Shown: positions 1 through 12,791, counted from the stretch's first letter. The stretch: 64,000 nt of DNA from Filosporella fistucella (GCA_030077755.1 JAQJZZ010000017.1:248001-312000), one strand, 5' to 3'. Translations and numbers: made by a program. Notes: generated from the sequence alone by a model not told the origin.

Positions 1-1
1 G

Positions 2-1531
2 ACTCCAGAATGTCCGCTGTCGAACCGGTCAAATGCCAATTCCGACGGGTCGTTGAAATCCGCGGAATTATCTTCGAAGCAAGTCAGCCGCACGACACAG
101 GAAGAAGCTTTCTGGTTCCCTGTGTTATTTGCATTTCACGATGTATTGATGACCGGCGAGGACTTGGAAGTCAGATCCAATGCTCTAAATTATCTGTTCG
201 ACTCTTTAATACGCTATGGTGGAGACTTCCCTCCAGATTTCTGGGACATTCTCTGGAGGCAACTTCTGTACCCGATTTTCATGGTGCTGAAGTCAAAATC
301 TGAAATGTCAAATGTTCTCAACCACGAAGAACTTTCCGTATGGCTCTCTACTACCATGATCCAAGCGCTCCGAAATATGATCACCCTCTTCACCCACTAC
401 TTCGAGTCACTCGAGTATATGCTTGACAGATTCTTGGATCTACTTGCTCTCTGCATATGCCAAGAGAATGACACAATCGCAAGAATTGGGAGCAATTGTC
501 TGCAACAGCTCATATTGCAGAACGTAACCAAATTCACTCCAGAACATTGGTCAAAGATCGTTGGTGCATTTGTCGAGCTGTTCGAGAGGACAACTGCGGT
601 TCAGCTCTTCTCTGCTGCTACATCGTCCGGAACAACGAATGGCGAACATGGTGCTTCTCCTATCGATGATATAGGGGACGACAAATCTCTAAAGATCAAT
701 GGCACAAATGGCTCTTCAACACCTGACGCAGAAAGTATCGATGAAAAGGCCGAAACTCCTACTGCTCAAACACCGGATCTTGAAGACTATAAACCACAAT
801 CAGGTCTCCAACAACAACCCATCGTTGTAACTACTGCCCGCCGTCGCTTCTTCAATAAAATCATCACCCGCTGCGTCCTCCAACTCCTTATGATCGAGAC
901 CGTCAGCGAACTCTTCTCCAACGACGCCGTATACGCTCAAATACCTTCTCCAGAACTCCTGCGACTCATGGCCCTTCTTAAAAAGAGCTACCTCTTCGCC
1001 AAGAAATTCAACGAGAACAAAGAGTTAAGGATGAGGCTCTGGAGAGAAGGTTTCATGAAACAGCCTCCCAATCTACTCAAACAAGAAAGTGGCAGTGCAG
1101 CCACATACGTCAGCATCCTCCTCCGAATGTACCACGATGATGGCGAAGAGCGCACACGCAACAGATCTGACACTGAATCTGCACTCGTCCCTCTCTGCGC
1201 TGACATTATCCGCTCCTTCACTTCCTTGGAAGAAGAATCTCAACAACGCAACATCATTGCCTGGCGTCCTGTCGTCGTCGATGTTCTAGAGGGATACACC
1301 AATTTCCCTCGCGAGGGATTCGAGAAATACATTGAGGTTTTCTATCCGCTTTCAGTGGAGCTGCTTAATAGAGACCTCGGGCCTGAAGTCAGGATGGCAT
1401 TACAGGGATTGTTGAGGAGAGTAGGAGAGGTTAGATTAGGGTTAGTGATGAGGAGGGGTAGGGAGTACAAGTCCGACGGAGAGGAGTTTTGGACGGAGGA
1501 GAAAATCGAGCGCTGCTCGGTGATGAGATGA
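2..1531 (+). CDS. sec7: Sec7-type ARF guanine nucleotide exchange factor, C-terminal part (5' cut by window)
   Basis: The frame is open from base 2 and runs without an intron to TGA at 1531, giving the last ~509 residues. The segment with FWFPVLFAFHDVLMTGEDLE, VRSNALNYLF, GGDFPPDFWD and MLDRFLDLLALCICQENDT is the conserved C-terminal HDS region of large BIG/Sec7 exchange factors, which activate ARF GTPases on trans-Golgi membranes. The catalytic Sec7 domain would lie upstream of the window. An acidic Ser/Thr-rich linker (about residues 200-265 of this part) separates two helical blocks, as is usual. It converges with the NLR gene on the other strand, 446 bases away. Identification as the BIG/Sec7 class rather than Mon2 is confident but rests on motif recognition. 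Confidence 0.88.
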   Translation, partial: TPECPLSNRSNANSDGSLKSAELSSKQVSRTTQEEAFWFPVLFAFHDVLMTGEDLEVRSNALNYLFDSLIRYGGDFPPDFWDILWRQLLYPIFMVLKSKSEMSNVLNHEELSVWLSTTMIQALRNMITLFTHYFESLEYMLDRFLDLLALCICQENDTIARIGSNCLQQLILQNVTKFTPEHWSKIVGAFVELFERTTAVQLFSAATSSGTTNGEHGASPIDDIGDDKSLKINGTNGSSTPDAESIDEKAETPTAQTPDLEDYKPQSGLQQQPIVVTTARRRFFNKIITRCVLQLLMIETVSELFSNDAVYAQIPSPELLRLMALLKKSYLFAKKFNENKELRMRLWREGFMKQPPNLLKQESGSAATYVSILLRMYHDDGEERTRNRSDTESALVPLCADIIRSFTSLEEESQQRNIIAWRPVVVDVLEGYTNFPREGFEKYIEVFYPLSVELLNRDLGPEVRMALQGLLRRVGEVRLGLVMRRGREYKSDGEEFWTEEKIERCSVMR

Positions 1532-1977
1532 TGCACGTGCGTGGGTAGATAGATAGAGTCTTTTCAGGTTTGCTTGTTGACTGGTTGGTTGGGAATAGAT
1601 AGGCTTTGGGCGATTTGTAGGAGGGAATGAAATGTATTCATATGTGGTTTGGTGTGTTATATTTTGATTTCTGGTGTGAGCTGGTGGGATATATGTGGGA
1701 TCTGCATTCTCTTTCCTTTTCTCCTTCTCTCCTTCAGCCTCACCTCTTCTAATCTTCGACCCCACAAGCTCCATGCATCTCTTCTTTCAATTCCCAAATC
1801 TTGCATTTTCTACCCATAGATCCAGAAAGACCAGTGTCAAGTGTCTCTCATTCATCTAGCTTTCCTTGTTCGGATGCTCTGGAAAGTTCCCTGCTGTGAT
1901 AGAGACTGCTCTGTTCTTAGCACGTTGTCCAATCTCTCGTTTGTTCAGTCTGATGCACCGTATAGTGTCTCGTCGTA
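1532..1977. other. Tail-to-tail intergenic region
   Basis: These 446 bases lie between two convergent stop codons. They are T-rich on the + strand just after SEC7 and presumably hold both 3' UTRs. I see no gene. Confidence 0.6.
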
Positions 1978-4900
1978 TTAATATTCCGTGATTTGGACCA
2001 AGGAGGGATCCGTAGTTGGAGGTGATGGTAGAGATTGGAGAGTCGAGATTTCGATATCTCGGTTCTGAGTTGCTATTGGGGTTGCAATAATAAGGTTTTC
2101 TTCTGTCGCGTCCTCGGAGTTTTCTTCTTCGTCGGTCTCCCACTCGCTCTCATCTTCTATTTCAAGATCATCGATCGCTCCTGCTTCTTTCGCTTCTTCC
2201 AGAAATTGTTCATACTGCCTCATACACGCCACTGTGTCCGGATCATCCATCCCCAATGTCTTTTCGAATCCCGAGCAAGCGCGCTGGAAAGATTCGGATG
2301 CTTTTTGGTAGTTGCCCATGTCTCGGTATACGTCAGCTAGATCCCAGATAGTATAAAGAGTTTCCTGATCAGTTTCCCCAAGTGTTTCTTCTTCTCCTCT
2401 GAGAGTACGCTGTAAATGTTCTAGCGCTTTATCATATTCGCCAATTTCTTGATATACCAGACCTAATTTATAGACAGTAGGTAATGTGTCTTTGTGATCC
2501 TTCCCGAGTGTTCCTTCCCTTCCGAGGAGAGCACGCTGTAGATAATCTAGAGCTTTGTCGTGCTCTTCCAATTTGGAATATACCACACCTAGTTCATAGA
2601 TAGTATTCAATGTATTCTCGTGATCCTTCCCGAGTGTCTTCTCTCTTCCTGGAAGAGCACGATGGAGATATTCTAGAGCTTTATCGTACTCGCCCATGCC
2701 GTGATATAGCGTGCCCATTCGATGAACAGTAGTTAATGTGTCTTTGTGATCCTTTCCGAGTGTTCCTTCCGTTCCTCGGAGAGCGCGCTGGAGATATTCT
2801 AGAGCTTTATCGTGCTGGCCCATGTCGTGATACAACGAACCCAGATTATGGACAGTGGTAAGCGTTTCCCGATGGTTCTTCCCAAGAACTCGCTCCCTAC
2901 CCACAAGACCCCGCTCAAAATATCCTAACGCCTTCTCACGCTGTCCAGTATCCCTGCACACATCCCCTAACATATTAATGGTTCTCAGTGTATGAGGGTG
3001 CAGCAGCCCCAATAATTTCTCCCTCCCTTTCAACGCTCGTAGTAACATATCTTCTGACTTCACCCAGGATCCTAAATTATTGAGAACCGATAGAGTGTCT
3101 GGATGTGTTTCACCTGATACTCTCTCTTGTGCCGCTAGGGTCCGACGCCAAAGATCTTCCGCCTCCCTGTTCTTTCCAAGATGGCTGAGCACGGCAGCAA
3201 GATTATTCTGGCTCTGCAGTGTGCCTGGGTGCTCAGGCCCTGATACACGCATTGTGATTTCAAGCTCACTTCGATGCAATTTCTCTGCCTCTTCATATTG
3301 TCCCATGCGAGAAAGAAGCGATGCAAGATTATTGGTGATTGTAAGGGTATGTGGGTGCTCAGGCCCAGATACACGCATTCTAATTTCAAGCACACTTCGA
3401 TGCAATTTCTCTGCCTCTTCATATTGTCCCATGCGAGAAAGAAGCAATGCAAGATTATTGGTGGTTGCAAGGGTTTGTGGGTTCTCAGGTCCTAGTAGTC
3501 TTTCTTTGATTTCTAGTGTACGGCGATAAATACACTCTGCCTCCTCGTGCTCCCCCACATCATCCAATACCCCTGCAAGAGTGTCTAAACTGGCAAGGGT
3601 AGATTCGTTCTCCACGCCAAGCTTGCTCTCATGCCAGGCAGCGACGCGTCGCAAAATCTCCTTCGCCTCACGAAATTCCCCACTTTCGCGCAGGAATGTA
3701 GCGATCCAATGGTCAGAGAGGTGGAGGTCGTGATACAAAGTGTTGAAATCGAGACTTGGATGGGACATCAGAGATTGGACGTTCTCCCTGTGGGCGGTAA
3801 GGTGAGGGCTGATGGCCAGTTTCTTCAAAAGACTCATTTTGAAATGACCTTGTTGATAGTTTGTGGAGAGGAAGACGCACAGTATATAGGCTGCAGCGAT
3901 CGAGTAATCGGTAAAGGCTTCAGACTTTGTGCGGAGGCGGATCCAATCTTTGATTAGTGGATGAAGACTCAGATGATGGTCGCCTTCGCTATCGGCAAAC
4001 CAACCCTGTATCAGTGACAGTTCTTCGAGTGTGACCAGAACATGAGCGAATAAGTCGGGGTCCCAAGTATTTTGCCGAGACCAGAAATGGTGTAGCATCT
4101 TCTCGTCAACAAACTGTGAATCCGGTACTGGTTGATACTCTGTACAATACACTTTGAACAATTCCTCCGAGATGTCTTTTGAATCGAAGAAAGCAAACAG
4201 CGTCAGCATGCTGGTTTCCAAATTGCTTGATTGCTCGCGCTTCTCCAATAAGCGGAAAGACATCTCCCAGGTCGTGAAAACTGATAGCACTGTCTCGCTC
4301 GTCTCATCATCTAGTTGCCGCCGATATTGGGACATCTGAGGATGTTGACTCAGGATCTCTTTTTGCTGCTTCTGGTAATGATCCATGAATTCAGATAGCT
4401 CCATGCGGCGCTTGTGTACATACGAAGCAGCTTGAGCGACGGCAAGCGCATGGCACCCGAATCTCTCGACAATTTGATGAGCTGCTTGGACGTTTTGCTC
4501 TGTAGCTGGTTTGTGGCTCCCCTTCAATAGTAGCTTCACTGCATCATCGGGTGGCAGACCCGGAAGATCAATCGCGTGCTCGAGAGCTAAGTCTTTCGTC
4601 TCGGCGTGTCTGCTCGTGACCAGAAGGCACCCATAGCCCCCTTGGGGGATGTATTTTTGGAGATCGAATGCTTCAGGATCATCCTATCAGAAAAAGTCAA
4701 CTTGTCTTGTCATATGTTCAGGAAAGAAACTTGGCTAGTGTTGAGAGCAGTCCGTGGGGAATCCAGGAATAAGCTACATAGAAAACGAGGCTCTAGAAGC
4801 AATTGCTTACATGGTTATCGAAGACCATAATCCACTTCTCCGTCCAGCTCTCGAGCTCCTCCAACACAAACGCAATTCTTGAGTCTTCATTGGGGAAATC

Positions 4901-5902
4901 CTGATTGGGGTCTTTGATCATATCGCAAATTTTGATAAAGGCTTCCTTCACATTGGCTTCGGTCATGGCATCAACCCAAAATATGGCTTTTACGCCGGCT
5001 TTCTTAGCACGGCGGCAGTATTCCAGACAGATTTGCGTTTTGCCTTGGCCACCCAAACCTCGGATGACGACAATCTTTGGTTCGTCCTCGAATTCTTCAG
5101 CGAATGTGGAGGTGATTTGTTTGAGAATTTCCTCACGGCCGACAAAGTCTTTGACAGGGCGCTGCACGAGGAAAAAACCTTTTTTCTGAGTAGCAGGTGA
5201 TTTTGGTGTTGGAGGTTGTGCATTTAGCTACTTTGTTAGATTATGCAGCAATTATGTAGAGAAGGTACAAACCTCGAGCTTGCTGAGCAGTGTGGTCATA
5301 TTTTTATGAATGTCATCAATTACCGGTAGCTTTTCAACAATGGCTGTTACGTCATTTGCTGTATCTTTAATCCCGATTGACATCGATTCCACTCCAGTCT
5401 GGATTTCTGTAATGGACAAACCGAGGTCATGAAGGAGATTACTGCACTAGATATTAGCAATATTTGAACCAAGAATGGAACACGAAACTTACACGTCGAT
5501 AACTTCTATGCTCAAAATCAATAAGGTTTTTTCTCGCTCCAAGTTACCAAGTAACTGCTGCATTTCCTTCTCTTTCATGACTAAATCAAAAGCTTTCTTC
5601 AACTTCTTTAATTTCCCATCGCCATCCACAATTGCAACATTTTTTAAGAGTCTCTGGAATTCCTGAGCTCGAAGCAAGCAAGTTCCGAGTACGGAAGCCA
5701 CAGAATCTGTCTGGAGGGAGGGGTTCACCAAGAAGGATCTTGAGAGATCAACAAGCTGCTGAATCTGAATGATTTGCTTTCGAATCAATTCATCGTCTTT
5801 GATTTGTGAATACACATCCCATAGAAACTTGATGAGGCTGGATGCTTGACTGACGAGCTGAGACGAGGCAGCTGTTGCGCCAAGGACCGATAAGGGATCC
5901 AT
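1978..5902 (-). CDS. NLR-like STAND receptor: SesA-like N-terminus, NB-ARC, 12 TPRs
   Basis: Four exons join in frame, complement(1978..4683, 4811..5227, 5273..5441, 5493..5902), giving 1233 residues. Residues 1-190 form a helical N-terminal domain like SesA/NACHT-N. The NB-ARC module has P-loop GLGGQGKTQ near residue 250, Walker B WIMVFDNHDD near 326 (joined across intron 3), an LLVTSRH motif and a GLPL-like CHALAVAQAASYV. Residues ~650-1150 are 12 kinesin-light-chain-type TPRs of 42 residues, each ending in an LG...H..TL pattern. An acidic tail follows. Fungal NLRs with this plan act in non-self recognition and regulated cell death; the ligand is unknown. Repeats 3 and 4 are nearly identical at DNA level and repeat 6 lacks 7 residues without breaking the frame. 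Splice sites are consensus (GTGTAAGT context, GTAAGC, GTTTGT). Confidence 0.85.
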
Positions 5903-8241
5903 GGTGGAAGATGCGTCTTGAATGACATCTAAACAGAAATGATACAGTGAGGACCCGCGTTCGCAGACATCTTACGAACTCTTCTTTCGTGAGATAAGAA
6001 TCGATGTAGGAAAGGTATGTGTTGGACAGTGAGGCTGTGAATGAGGGGCTTAGCCATCACGTTTTTCAGCTTCCTAACGGCGGCTGGCTCAGGCCAATGA
6101 GGGCTTCATTGGGTGTCCAAAATTCGCCTACGATGAAGCCTGATCGAGCAGCCTGCAGCTGCACACTCCAATGGGAAGGCAGTTGATGTCGCGCAACCAT
6201 CAATTCTGCTGTGGGCACAAGGGTAAGGCTGACGACTGAGGCTCAAATGACTGGCTTTGGATGTGTCGATATTGAATACGCGATCGGTAGTGAGGGACAG
6301 GACATATATCTTATATATGCGATACAATGCTCAAATGATCGTGTTTTGTTGAGGGTATAAGATAAGTTTCTTCTTCGAAGATTAAGTAAGGAAACAAGCG
6401 TTCCAGGTAAGCTCTGGCTAGCGCACATGAATACTACCTCAGGCTTAAATAAACGTTAAATGTCGTGTAATTGTCACACTTATCACAGTATTCAGGGGCA
6501 CACGCACAAATCAAATGTCGCTATTCGTCAAACTCGCCCAAGTATTAGCTTTTACCATTTAACATTTATCCACCGCCCCCCCCCCCCCCCCCCCTGTATG
6601 GAGTGAGGGCCAAACTCACTCAGTAAAGATGGACCATGCGATCACGTGATGCCTGGCCACAAAATCCTCTTCTGACTTCAATGAATTATCAGGAAAACTT
6701 CTATTAGAGTGACCGTCGTTTTACTGAGATATTTTGTTGTTACGACCATCTAGTACGACTATTTGTAAATTTCCACACTTGACTTCCTCTATCACGTACA
6801 CAGCTGAGAGGCCCCAATTTGGCAGCGCATTTGGAGCAAGACAGCTATGCAGGGTACGAGTCTGAAAGTTCGACGTACCTACAGTATATGCAGGTCCTCT
6901 CCGGGAGTTCGGAACATCAAGTCTTCGATATCATGCACTCAGGAATTTTGGTTGTGCCTCTCTCAACTAGCGTTGGCCAAAACTCAGATCGAATCTATTA
7001 CTTTATTCAACACATGAGTGATTGGATACCATCCAAACGGCGAACATTCATATCACCGAGTCAGAAGTTGGAGTAATGGCGCAGTACTTCGGATCGCGGT
7101 ACTTATTTGCAGATCGCAAGCAAAGGGGAGCTCTCGTTCTATGGATGCGAAAACCTAATCTGGTAACGCATGCGTGGAGATCTAAAACCATGTCTCAATG
7201 ACGGCCAATCGTTGCGTCGAGATATTATTCTGTTCAGCATCCTAAACAGTGTAGCCGATGGAGGCTGAAGTAAAATCAGTAGATATGTAGGATTAGTGCT
7301 ACACGGGGAGTAGCGTATTGCCATCTTGGTGTAGTTGGCCGGAACAGATCGTGTGCCTTTCGAAAACCGCGCTTTCAAAAGAGTTTTCTCCTTCAAGAAA
7401 GTGTAATCATTCAGCATTCCAAGGAAACTTTCCCTAACACTTTTAGAATCGATAGGTATGTTCTCATTACGAGTGAGTTATTCATCTCATCTGTGACGAG
7501 TTAGTTCTTGTTGCTAAGGGGTAATGTTACTATGCCCAAGCTTCCTCGTGTGTGCTGTTCGCACATATATTGATATTAATTCAGCTGATAACATCGTAAC
7601 GCAAATTTCGAGATGTCAAAAATTGGATGGACTTTTGGAACTCAGTTTCGAAATTGAGTAATGAGAGGGCGAAATCCGTCGGGTAGTGTTCTCGTTCATT
7701 TCTCGTTGAGATGTAAACTTTTTTTGATAAGGCTCCACATGTCCTAAAAGTATCGCGATATCAAGGCTTCTCTCTCAATACGCAATTCATAATCAAATAC
7801 GCTACTTTATGTCACTATGTCTCAGGGAAAAGTGTCCAGAGTTCAAACAGGATATAGATGCGGAACGATACATCTGAGAAGCTGGGTTTCACCCACTTAC
7901 TCCTGTTATTGTTTCTCGTCGCCTAATTATTGGCCAAAAGAGATGTCAGGATCCGAAAGCTGTGAGGGATGGAAAAGAAGTCCATCGGAAAGTAAGCGGT
8001 TACCCACATTTGCAGTCCTAATCGCCATGGGTAAATGACATTCACTCTATGACCCCGCCTTTATTTTTCAAGCCTCCTACCACATTTGTTCCAAGTAAGG
8101 TTTGCCCTGTGCCATCAGATCACAATTTATGAAACTTATATCTCTACCATCCCTCCCGTCATTGAGAGTTCTCTACTTCACAGCTCAACAAATTACGCGG
8201 TCCTGTTGAACTTTTCTACGATCATTAGACATCACAACACG
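5903..8241. other. Gene-free intergenic region
   Basis: About 2.3 kb holding only short unconvincing open frames on both strands. The 5' end next to the NLR start is presumably its promoter. A run of 19 C lies at 6576-6594. I see no transposon, RNA gene or conserved motif. Confidence 0.5.
6576..6594. repeat. Poly-C homopolymer (19 C)
   Basis: An uninterrupted run of 19 cytosines between AT-rich flanks. Its true length may be uncertain, because long homopolymers are error-prone in sequencing. Confidence 0.9.
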
Positions 8242-10157
8242 ATGGAGAAGCCACCAGGCCCAGATGTTGATATTGGTAAGTGATTATCCATGACTCTTAA
8301 AGTGTCTTCTGGTCACTAATCTCAAATAGCCGTGCCAATATTGGCTGCCTGCTGGGTAATGGCTGGTATTTCAACAATTGTAGTTGTGGCAAGGGTCTAC
8401 GCTCAATCAAGAATTCTCCGTCAATTTGGACTGGCCGATGCGACTACAATTCTAACCATGGTCTTTTCATCAACCAATATTTAGATGTCCAATTGTGGTG
8501 TTTTACTGACCTTTATAGGGTTTTTCCTTACTCAGATCGGCCTCAATCAGGCCGCTCATATGTACGGCTTTGGCAGGCATTGCGCATATCTAACTTTAAA
8601 GCAAAGAGTTATGGCCATGAGATTGCAGTTCTCTAGTCAACCAATGGGTAAGCAATTGATTCCTGCTTCTAGAGGAATTTAATTCTATCCTCCATCTGAG
8701 CATAACTCATTTTTAACAGGTATCATGACCGCAGCACTTGGTCGTGTATGTTTGATTATGTTGATGTTGCAGCCATTTAGCGGCTCAACTTACTACCGCC
8801 GCTTGACTCTCCGCTTCTTACTTGTTCAGACATTAATTGTCAATGTTGTGACTTGTATTACGATCTTCACCCAATGTCATCGTGTTGAGACACTTTGGGA
8901 TCCAAGAGGCTTTCCTAGTAAATGCTGGGACCGTCACGTTTAGACGATAAGTTATCGAATCATATCCCCGTCCGCTCATGTTAGAAGGGAATGCTAATTG
9001 GGATAAGTATGTTGGGTATTTTTTAAGTATTGAGAATATCCATCTGACCTGTCATCAACCATAAATCATTAACTAATAACACTTTGATAGCATGCAACTC
9101 ACTTACCGACCTCGCCCTGACTTTTATCTCGATTTCTTTGTGCTGGACTCTCAACCTCAAGTTCCTTACTAAGCTTATTTTGGGATTGAGCTTTTTGTGA
9201 GTTTTTCGATTTCGATAAATCAATTACAGCCAATATTAACAATTCATATTGCTTTCATTGCGGCGGTAATCAAGACTGTCGAGCTTACGCGCCTCAGGGA
9301 ACGGGATGACTTAACTTGTAAGTAAATCTAACTTTTTGCACAATCCACTTTTTCTCGTCATGATCGATGGAACTGACACTTCCGCGTCTACAGTCAATAC
9401 TACTCGCAATCTACTCTGGTCTTCGTAAGAAATCCTCTTATTCCTCCCCATCCAATGCACTAGTAATTAAGAGTTAACATACTTGTCCCATCAGGATAGA
9501 AAATTCCATCGTCATAGTCGCTAGCTCAACCCCTCTCCGCCGCTCTTTCTTTACACAGATTGCACTTAAACACATGTCTTATACAACATATCGCAGTAGA
9601 TTCAGAGGAGGCCACAAGTATAAAAACTCTACATCAACGATATTCAAATCTCAAGATCCCGTACATTTAGAGCACGGTTTGGGAGACCATAGTCTAACTC
9701 AATGTACATCACAAGATGTGAGTGACTTGCCTGTTCGATTGTGTCCTGTACTGATTCATGCAGGCTCCAACACTTTTTACTGTGTCTGATGCCTCCTTAA
9801 ACGCATCTTCGACGAGCGAGACAGTTCACTCTTCTATGCCAGCTACCCCTTCCAATGTTGCACTTGGTCCATTCGATCGACCTCGCTATTCACCTCAGCG
9901 ACCGCGATCACAGCAAACCCTTGAGAGAGCGACAGATAGATTGATTATTTCAATGCTTTCTCAAAGGTGTATGTCTAATGGCAACGTGCAAAGGTTTGAC
10001 GACTGAAATTTCGCACTTCATTTGTCTTGCTCGATTCTTGTTGATAAACAAGATACTTGACACTCTCGGTATCTACAGAAAGAAATCCGAGGAAGTAGTC
10101 GAGGACAGGTCGGAGAATGTGCCGGACCCAGGTGAAGAGTTTAGGCTAGAGGCATGA
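8242..10157 (+). pseudogene. Rhodopsin-domain (PTH11-like) integral membrane protein gene, probably decayed
   Basis: Many small exons together encode the fungal rhodopsin-domain membrane family: MEKPPGPDVDI, then a first helix ending RILRQFGLADATTILTM, then YGFGRHCAYLT, GIMTAALGRV and FTQCHRVETLWDP...CWD, later SLTDLALTF, AVIKTVELTRL, NLLWSS and IENSIVIVASS. The final exon ends EEFRLEA at 10157. Good introns are 8276-8329, 8648-8719, one after 9718 (GTGAGT...CATGCAG) and one ending before 10080. Three places do not splice cleanly. After ILTM the only donor is GTCTTT. After CWDRHV there is an in-frame TAG at 8941-8943, avoidable only with a weak GTCACG donor. The exon ending at 9196 (phase 2) does not match the next exon's frame, which suggests a 1-base indel. 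An intact gene with odd splice sites remains possible. Confidence 0.5.
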
Positions 10158-10583
10158 AGGATGCGACAGAGAATCGAGGAAAGTCTTGGTTATGTAAAAG
10201 TACAATAAAGTAGCGCATATAGTATACTGATAAGAGGGGCTACAAAAGATATGTAAAAGTATGGTGTAGGTGTATTGATATGGTCGATGATAGAAAATGC
10301 AGGACGTTTTCTCCCAGCCAATTTTGAGCCGTTTGGAACGACGGCACGTGAGCTTAGAGCCCATTCCTACGTTGATTCCCGCTCATCTTTAAAAGATCAA
10401 TCCATAGAATAAAACTTGCAAGCGAAGCTGCTTTTCTAGATCCAGGGAAATTCTGAGATTTTGTTTAGATCAACATTAAGCAAAGGGCTGACGAATTCAC
10501 GGCGAGCCCATCTGTATCTCGGCAAAGCAGGAGGGGATCAATCGTAATTCTTTAGGATTCTATACACTCAGTAAAGTTTCAAA
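10158..10583. other. Intergenic region between convergent genes
   Basis: About 425 bases between the end of the rhodopsin-domain gene and the stop of the transporter on the other strand. It is AT-rich, with a repeated short TATGTAAAAGTA sequence near 10190 and 10250. Nothing else is visible. Confidence 0.5.
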
Positions 10584-12233
10584 CTATGAAGTCACAGTCT
10601 CCTTAAAATTCCTCGCAGGAATCCTTCTCTCAAACAGATAATCCAACTCTTCAAAACTCCTCCCGGCTGTCTCCGGCACCCTAAAATACACCCACACCAC
10701 GGACAATACAGCTGTGCCCCCGAATATGAACCCGATTTTCCCCTTCAGGTTCGCTGAATCAGGATTGATGAGGAGTGGAACGACAATGTTCATCAGCACG
10801 CCGAAGAGACTCTGAACCACGATGCCCAAACCGACTGTCCGACTGCGGAGTCGCGAACTGGAAATTTCAGCGAAGAGAGCATAGCCGATGGGACCAATGG
10901 TCAAGAGGTATATGAAAGCAAAAAGTATGATACAAGCTACCTGCCCATAGACAGGTGCTGTATTTCCTTTGCTGGTAGCTGGAAGAACGTCCAATATTCC
11001 AATAAGAAGAAGTAAAACAGTCAGGATCGCCATGCCAATGAGTGAAGTGGAGCGTCGGCCAGTTCTATTGATCAGAAACCAAGAACAGACCACACCAACT
11101 AGACCCAGAACCGAAACACCAACAGACATTGAGAATGCTGATTCTGCCGATAGACCTGCGAGCTGGAAGAAAAAGCTGCTGTAACCGATCACGAATACAA
11201 CTCCTGATAGTTGAGCAACAGAGAATATTCCCATCGCTATCTCCGTTCGGCGAAGATCTGAGCCTCGGAAACAATCCATATACGATGTTTTCGTAGCTTT
11301 CTCCTCTTCCATGATAATGACTTTACTGATCTCCGCCAACGTCACCACAGGATCCGAATAACCTAGTCTCTGAAGTGTACTCGTCGCATAATTTGTTCTC
11401 CGCTTTCTGACCAGAAACCATGGTGATTCTGGGCAGAATGGCAAGCCGATCAAGAGACAAACTGGGAAGAAGAATTGAAGAGCGAAGGGGATTTTGTAGG
11501 CAAGTGATGAGTCCAGTGTGCCTGTGCCTTTGAGGATCAGATTTGCTGCCAGTTGACCGATGCCTATGAAGAGTTGGACACCGGAGGTAGTCAGCCCACG
11601 AATAGAGACAGGGCAAATCTCGGCGGCGAAGGAGGATGGTATTGTGAGGAAAGCGCCAAGCGCGAGTCCATTGATAAGCTAATTGATGTTAGTCAATCTA
11701 GCCTCAAGGAGAATGTGGCGCTTACCTTTCCTGCCATCAACGTCCCAGGTTGACCTGCGAATACTTGGATGAAGACTGAGCCAATACTGATAGTGCATCC
11801 GATTCCCAATGTATTCCTCTTTCCCATACGATCTGCTAGATATCCCGATCCAATTGCCCCAAAGAAGCCTCCAATTGACGCTGCAGTGTTGAACGCTATC
11901 GTCCAACTGGCGCTAATGATATACCGACCATCGAAGAGGTATCCGAAATCTTTTTGAAACGACGGAACTGAGATAACACCATTGGAAAGCTGCAGGAATC
12001 ATCAGTCATCTCATTCATCACGAATCCCATCTTCTCACCAAAACATCCATTCCCCAATTAATGCCCCCCAGACCAATGAATGCTGACCATAATATGGCTG
12101 CTTTGTACTGCACCACCAATTGCCATGTTGACTTCGTATCGTCTACGGAAAAAATATCACTTGTTGCGCCAGTTGTCTCTTCCACCGTCTCTTTCACCTC
12201 CTGGGTATTTGATTTTGTTGTTTGTTCGGCCAT
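10584..12233 (-). CDS. MFS sugar transporter (alpha-glucoside/maltose permease type)
   Basis: Three exons, complement(10584..11678, 11726..11989, 12039..12233), join in phase 0 and give 517 residues. The short polar N-terminus is followed by 12 predicted membrane segments. Sugar-porter signatures are visible: GGINWGMDVLLSNG in helix 1, RMGKRN in the loop after helix 2, EICPVSIRG, FCPESPWFLVRKRR after helix 6, NRTGRRS in the loop of the second half, and VPETAGRSFEELDYLF near the end (the PETKGRTLEELD signature). Such proteins are plasma-membrane H+ symporters for di- or monosaccharides. The maltose/alpha-glucoside subgroup is suggested by the N-terminal motif and length; the substrate is not proven. 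No catabolic enzyme gene lies beside it. Splice donors are GTGAGA and GTAAGC. Confidence 0.85.
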
Positions 12234-12791
12234 ATTTGCAGAGATTTTGATGACATCGAAGGTGATATTTTAAGCTCTAGAAGAACGTTGTCTTATAGTT
12301 GTGAGGTATCTTTGGCATACTCGAATCATGCGCGTTGTCGCAGAATAGGAAACTTTGGGATGAGTCTTGAGGAAACTGGGGAATGCCGGTTGATTGCAAA
12401 TGACTCGCGGATGCCGCTGGATCAATTTTCTTCTGAGCCTATGAAAATGCAACTCATCCCGATTTTGTAAAACTACAGGGTTCGAATTGTCAGGGGTCAT
12501 ATTGAAATAAGGGCACTCGATTGCTGTAGCGATGAGACTAGAAGAGATGGCGCGACATTGTTGAAGTTCTCGAAAAACTCAGAATTGTGGGTCCGAGCCT
12601 GAGATCTTTGGAAAGCTATCTTTCACTCAGAATCTCAATTTGAAAAGTGGCAAGACTGCCTAGAAAAGATAATGATCTCATGATTGACACCATGGTTTTC
12701 TGGTAGACTAAGTCAATTGTGTGGACTTAAGAATATTCAAACCGGGCATTTGTATGTTAATCCACGACTTAGCACCCATTCGACGCACAGA
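12234..12791. other. Upstream region of the transporter
   Basis: About 560 bases between the transporter start and the next minus-strand frame. It is presumably the transporter promoter. I see no TATA box that I would call and no gene. Confidence 0.45.
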
